Shown here one piece after another: positions 5,652 to 7,424 of a stretch of 7,424 bases of DNA. The notes below the pieces were generated by a model. It searched no databases, had not been told where the DNA came from, and saw nothing but the letters and a program-made list of their open reading frames with translations. A program made the translations under genes and the position numbers. Source of the DNA: Oscillospiraceae bacterium (GTDB taxonomy: Bacteria > Bacillota > Clostridia > Oscillospirales > Ruminococcaceae); assembly GCA_009784765.1 (NCBI GenBank), contig WQXP01000053.1:1-7424 (forward strand), given 5' to 3'. The number at the start of each line of letters is the position of its first letter. Position 1 is the first letter of the stretch.

Positions 5652-6918
5652 TTTCGCCCCGCTGATGTCGGCGAAAAGCTAATGCTGCCTGCTCGTGCTT
5701 GTTTTCCCCGAATGCGTAATAAACTCTGCCTGCAAGAGAGTCGGGCAGATACTGCGCAGCCACGTAATTCCCCGGGTAGTCATGAGGGTATTTGTACCCC
5801 TGCCCGGGCTTTGCGTTGTCTGCGCCGTCACAATGAACATTCTGCAACTGCCGCGGGAATCCGACACCTCGCCCTGCGCGAACGTCTGCTATTGCCGCAT
5901 CAACAGCAAGCACAGAGTTAGACTTCGGCGAAGTCGCTAACAGAATCGCCGCTTGAGCCAGCGGCAATCGCGCTTCGGGGAAGCCGAGCTGCAGTGCCGA
6001 ATCCACACACGCTTTGACTATCGCAATGGCGTTGGGATAGGCTAACCCCACATCTTCCGCGGCGACGCAGAGCAATCTGCGGCAAATTCCCGCCATATCG
6101 TCCGCTTCAATGAGCCGCGCAAGATAATGCAGTGCCGCATTCTCGTCTGAGCCGCGCATGGACTTATGGAACGCCGACAGAGTATCATAATGCTCGTCCC
6201 CGGAGCGGTCATAACGCATACCGCTCTTTTGGACAAGCTGTCTTGCAATCTCCTCCGTTACCGCGCCGCCCTCTGCAATCATCGCGCAGAGTTCCGCTGC
6301 GTTAATGGCTTTGCGGACATCTCCGCCGCAACCTTGCGCGATTATATCTATTACAGAATCAGGCGGCGCGATGCGGACATCGCGCCCTACAAGCGCAAAT
6401 GCGCGCTGAATCGTAGGAACAATCTCATCTGCGGTCAGGCTCTTGAACTCAAACACGGTACAGCGCGACAAAATCGCCCCGTACACATAGAAGTAGGGGT
6501 TTTCGGTAGTCGCTGCAATCAGCGTTATGTCGCCATTCTCGATAAATTCCAGCAGAGTCTGCTGTTGTTTCTTGGACAGATATTGAATCTCGTCAAGATA
6601 CAGCAGAATGCCATTTTCGGGCATAAGCCCGCCTGCGCTTCCCGCGCGTGCGATTACTTCTTTTATATCCGCCGTCGAGCAAGATGTTCCGTTGAGTTTG
6701 CACAGCGTCATGTTCGTCTGCGCCGCGATTATGTTCGCGATTGTGGTTTTGCCCACTCCCGACGGCCCGTAGAACAGCATACAAGGCAAATTTCCGCTTT
6801 GTAAACTCGACTCGACAATGCGGCGAAGTGGCTTGCCCTCCCCGATTAAATGCGATTGTCCCGCGACTTCTTTAAGAGACGCGGGACGAAGTTTATATGC
6901 TAATGGTGTTTTTTTCAT
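5626..6918 (-). CDS. rarA: Replication-associated recombination protein A (RarA/MgsA AAA+ ATPase)
   Basis: RarA is a cytoplasmic AAA+ ATPase related to clamp-loader subunits and RuvB. It acts at stalled forks and DNA ends as a tetramer in replication-coupled repair. The 430-residue protein shows RPASLKEVAGQSHLIG at the N-terminus, Walker A GPSGVGKT (51-58), Walker B LLYLDE (105-110), sensor 1 in AATTENP (135-141) and an arginine-finger candidate R152 in LSR. The C-terminal tetramerisation half has AEDVGLAYPNA, YKYPHDYPGNYVAAQYLPDSL and a closing FGENKHEQ segment. The Walker B extension is DEIQYL rather than DEIHRF, a variation I believe is usual in clostridial members. The ATG at 6918 has an AGGA three bases upstream and lies five bases after the stop of the membrane-protein gene, implying co-transcription. 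No catalytic motif is missing. Confidence 0.94.
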   Translation of the reverse strand: MKKTPLAYKLRPASLKEVAGQSHLIGEGKPLRRIVESSLQSGNLPCMLFYGPSGVGKTTIANIIAAQTNMTLCKLNGTSCSTADIKEVIARAGSAGGLMPENGILLYLDEIQYLSKKQQQTLLEFIENGDITLIAATTENPYFYVYGAILSRCTVFEFKSLTADEIVPTIQRAFALVGRDVRIAPPDSVIDIIAQGCGGDVRKAINAAELCAMIAEGGAVTEEIARQLVQKSGMRYDRSGDEHYDTLSAFHKSMRGSDENAALHYLARLIEADDMAGICRRLLCVAAEDVGLAYPNAIAIVKACVDSALQLGFPEARLPLAQAAILLATSPKSNSVLAVDAAIADVRAGRGVGFPRQLQNVHCDGADNAKPGQGYKYPHDYPGNYVAAQYLPDSLAGRVYYAFGENKHEQAALAFRRHQRGEISDKNPTE

Positions 6919-6923
6919 GATTC

Positions 6924-7424
6924 CTAAAACCCGCCTCTTGATTTATTCTTGCTCACACCGACAAGAAACAACACCGGCAGAATCGCCGCCAACGGAAGCC
7001 CGCAGATAAGCCCGATTGGGTCAACCATACCGCTGATAATCCCTCTGACTAATATAATCCCATACAGCACAATATAGCCATACATCAGCTGCCCCAGAAA
7101 CTTCGCTTTGGTTACATCGCTGCAATATTTCACCCCCATGATTCCCATGAAGAGCCAATAGGCACATTGAACCACTCCGGAAATCAAAGTATAGAACACT
7201 TCGGTTCTGCTCATCTCCATTTCTTCGTACAAAGAGCCTGCCCCCATATCTATGAACATTGCCTCAAGAACATCAAGCATGGGGATTAAACAGCCGCTCC
7301 CTAACGTGCCGAGTGCCCCGAAAATAATCATTATTATCGACACAACCTTAATCATCTTACGCCCCGGGGCTTCATACAAGCCTATTTCGTCATTATACGA
7401 GTAGGGGCTTCCGTACTGCGCATA
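6924..7424 (-). CDS. Four-helix integral membrane protein of unknown function (5' end cut by window edge)
   Basis: I do not recognise a named family. The frame is open to base 7424. A TTG at 7379 and an ATG eight codons later could start a 151- or 143-residue protein, but neither has a convincing ribosome binding site. The upstream in-frame codons encode YAQYGSPYSYNDEIG, a Tyr/Gly/Pro/Ser-rich stretch like the disordered cytoplasmic tails found on many small Gram-positive membrane proteins, so the gene probably starts beyond the window. Counting from the TTG, hydrophobic segments lie at about 10-32, 62-84, 94-113 and 118-141, followed by a short basic tail (KNKSRGGF). No enzymatic motif or metal-binding cysteine pattern is visible. 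The stop is five bases before the rarA start codon, so the two are likely one transcript, though functional linkage is not implied by sequence alone. Confidence 0.7.
   Translation of the reverse strand, partial: YAQYGSPYSYNDEIGLYEAPGRKMIKVVSIIMIIFGALGTLGSGCLIPMLDVLEAMFIDMGAGSLYEEMEMSRTEVFYTLISGVVQCAYWLFMGIMGVKYCSDVTKAKFLGQLMYGYIVLYGIILVRGIISGMVDPIGLICGLPLAAILPVLFLVGVSKNKSRGGF

Noticed and set aside
6166..6804. Long plus-strand ORF of 212 codons opposite rarA
   Set aside because: It lies wholly antisense to a well-supported AAA+ ATPase gene, its product has no recognisable motif, and it is rich in Arg and Cys as expected of a shadow frame.

Overview
The window looks like chromosomal core sequence from a low-to-mid GC member of the Bacillota, most likely class Clostridia and probably an Oscillospirales or Ruminococcaceae-type gut bacterium. 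The evidence is a SpoVG homologue, the DUF1934-argS gene pair also known from Bacillus (ywiB-argS), a clostridial-type MurC N-terminus, a stand-alone multi-S1-domain protein of a kind I associate with Clostridia, and strong AGGAGG-type ribosome binding sites. The taxonomic placement is inferred from protein features, not from a search. I see no tRNA, rRNA, CRISPR array, insertion sequence or phage gene, and no gene-free stretch longer than about 120 bases.

Layout. At the left edge, the 5' part of murC (minus strand) runs off the window and is divergent from spoVG (plus strand, 405-746). The 86-base gap between them holds an 8-bp perfect inverted repeat. spoVG converges on a four-gene minus-strand group. 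In transcription order this is a D-alanine--D-alanine ligase homologue (4594-3572), a DUF1934/YwiB protein (3525-3082), argS (3085-1388, 4-bp ATGA overlap) and an ADP-ribose pyrophosphatase-type NUDIX hydrolase (1334-774). A good extended -10 promoter lies just upstream of the ligase homologue, and a perfect 10-bp stem between the NUDIX gene and spoVG may end transcription from both sides. Divergent from this group is an S1-domain RNA-binding protein (plus, 4707-5651). Its 3' end overlaps by 26 bases the 3' end of rarA (minus, 6918-5626). rarA sits 5 bases downstream of a four-helix membrane protein gene that runs off the right edge.

How the genes fit together. The operon mixes cell-wall ancestry (Ddl homologue), translation (ArgRS) and nucleotide housekeeping (NUDIX). 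murC and rarA are standard wall and replication-repair genes. The most striking item is the Ddl homologue. It is full length and intact, has its own strong promoter and ribosome binding site, and keeps the ATP-contacting residues. It has lost all three magnesium ligands, the D-Ala-binding serine and the omega-loop tyrosine/lysine motif. It reads as a conserved pseudoenzyme, or a repurposed ATP-grasp protein, rather than a working D-Ala-D-Ala ligase. The remaining genes look ordinary.
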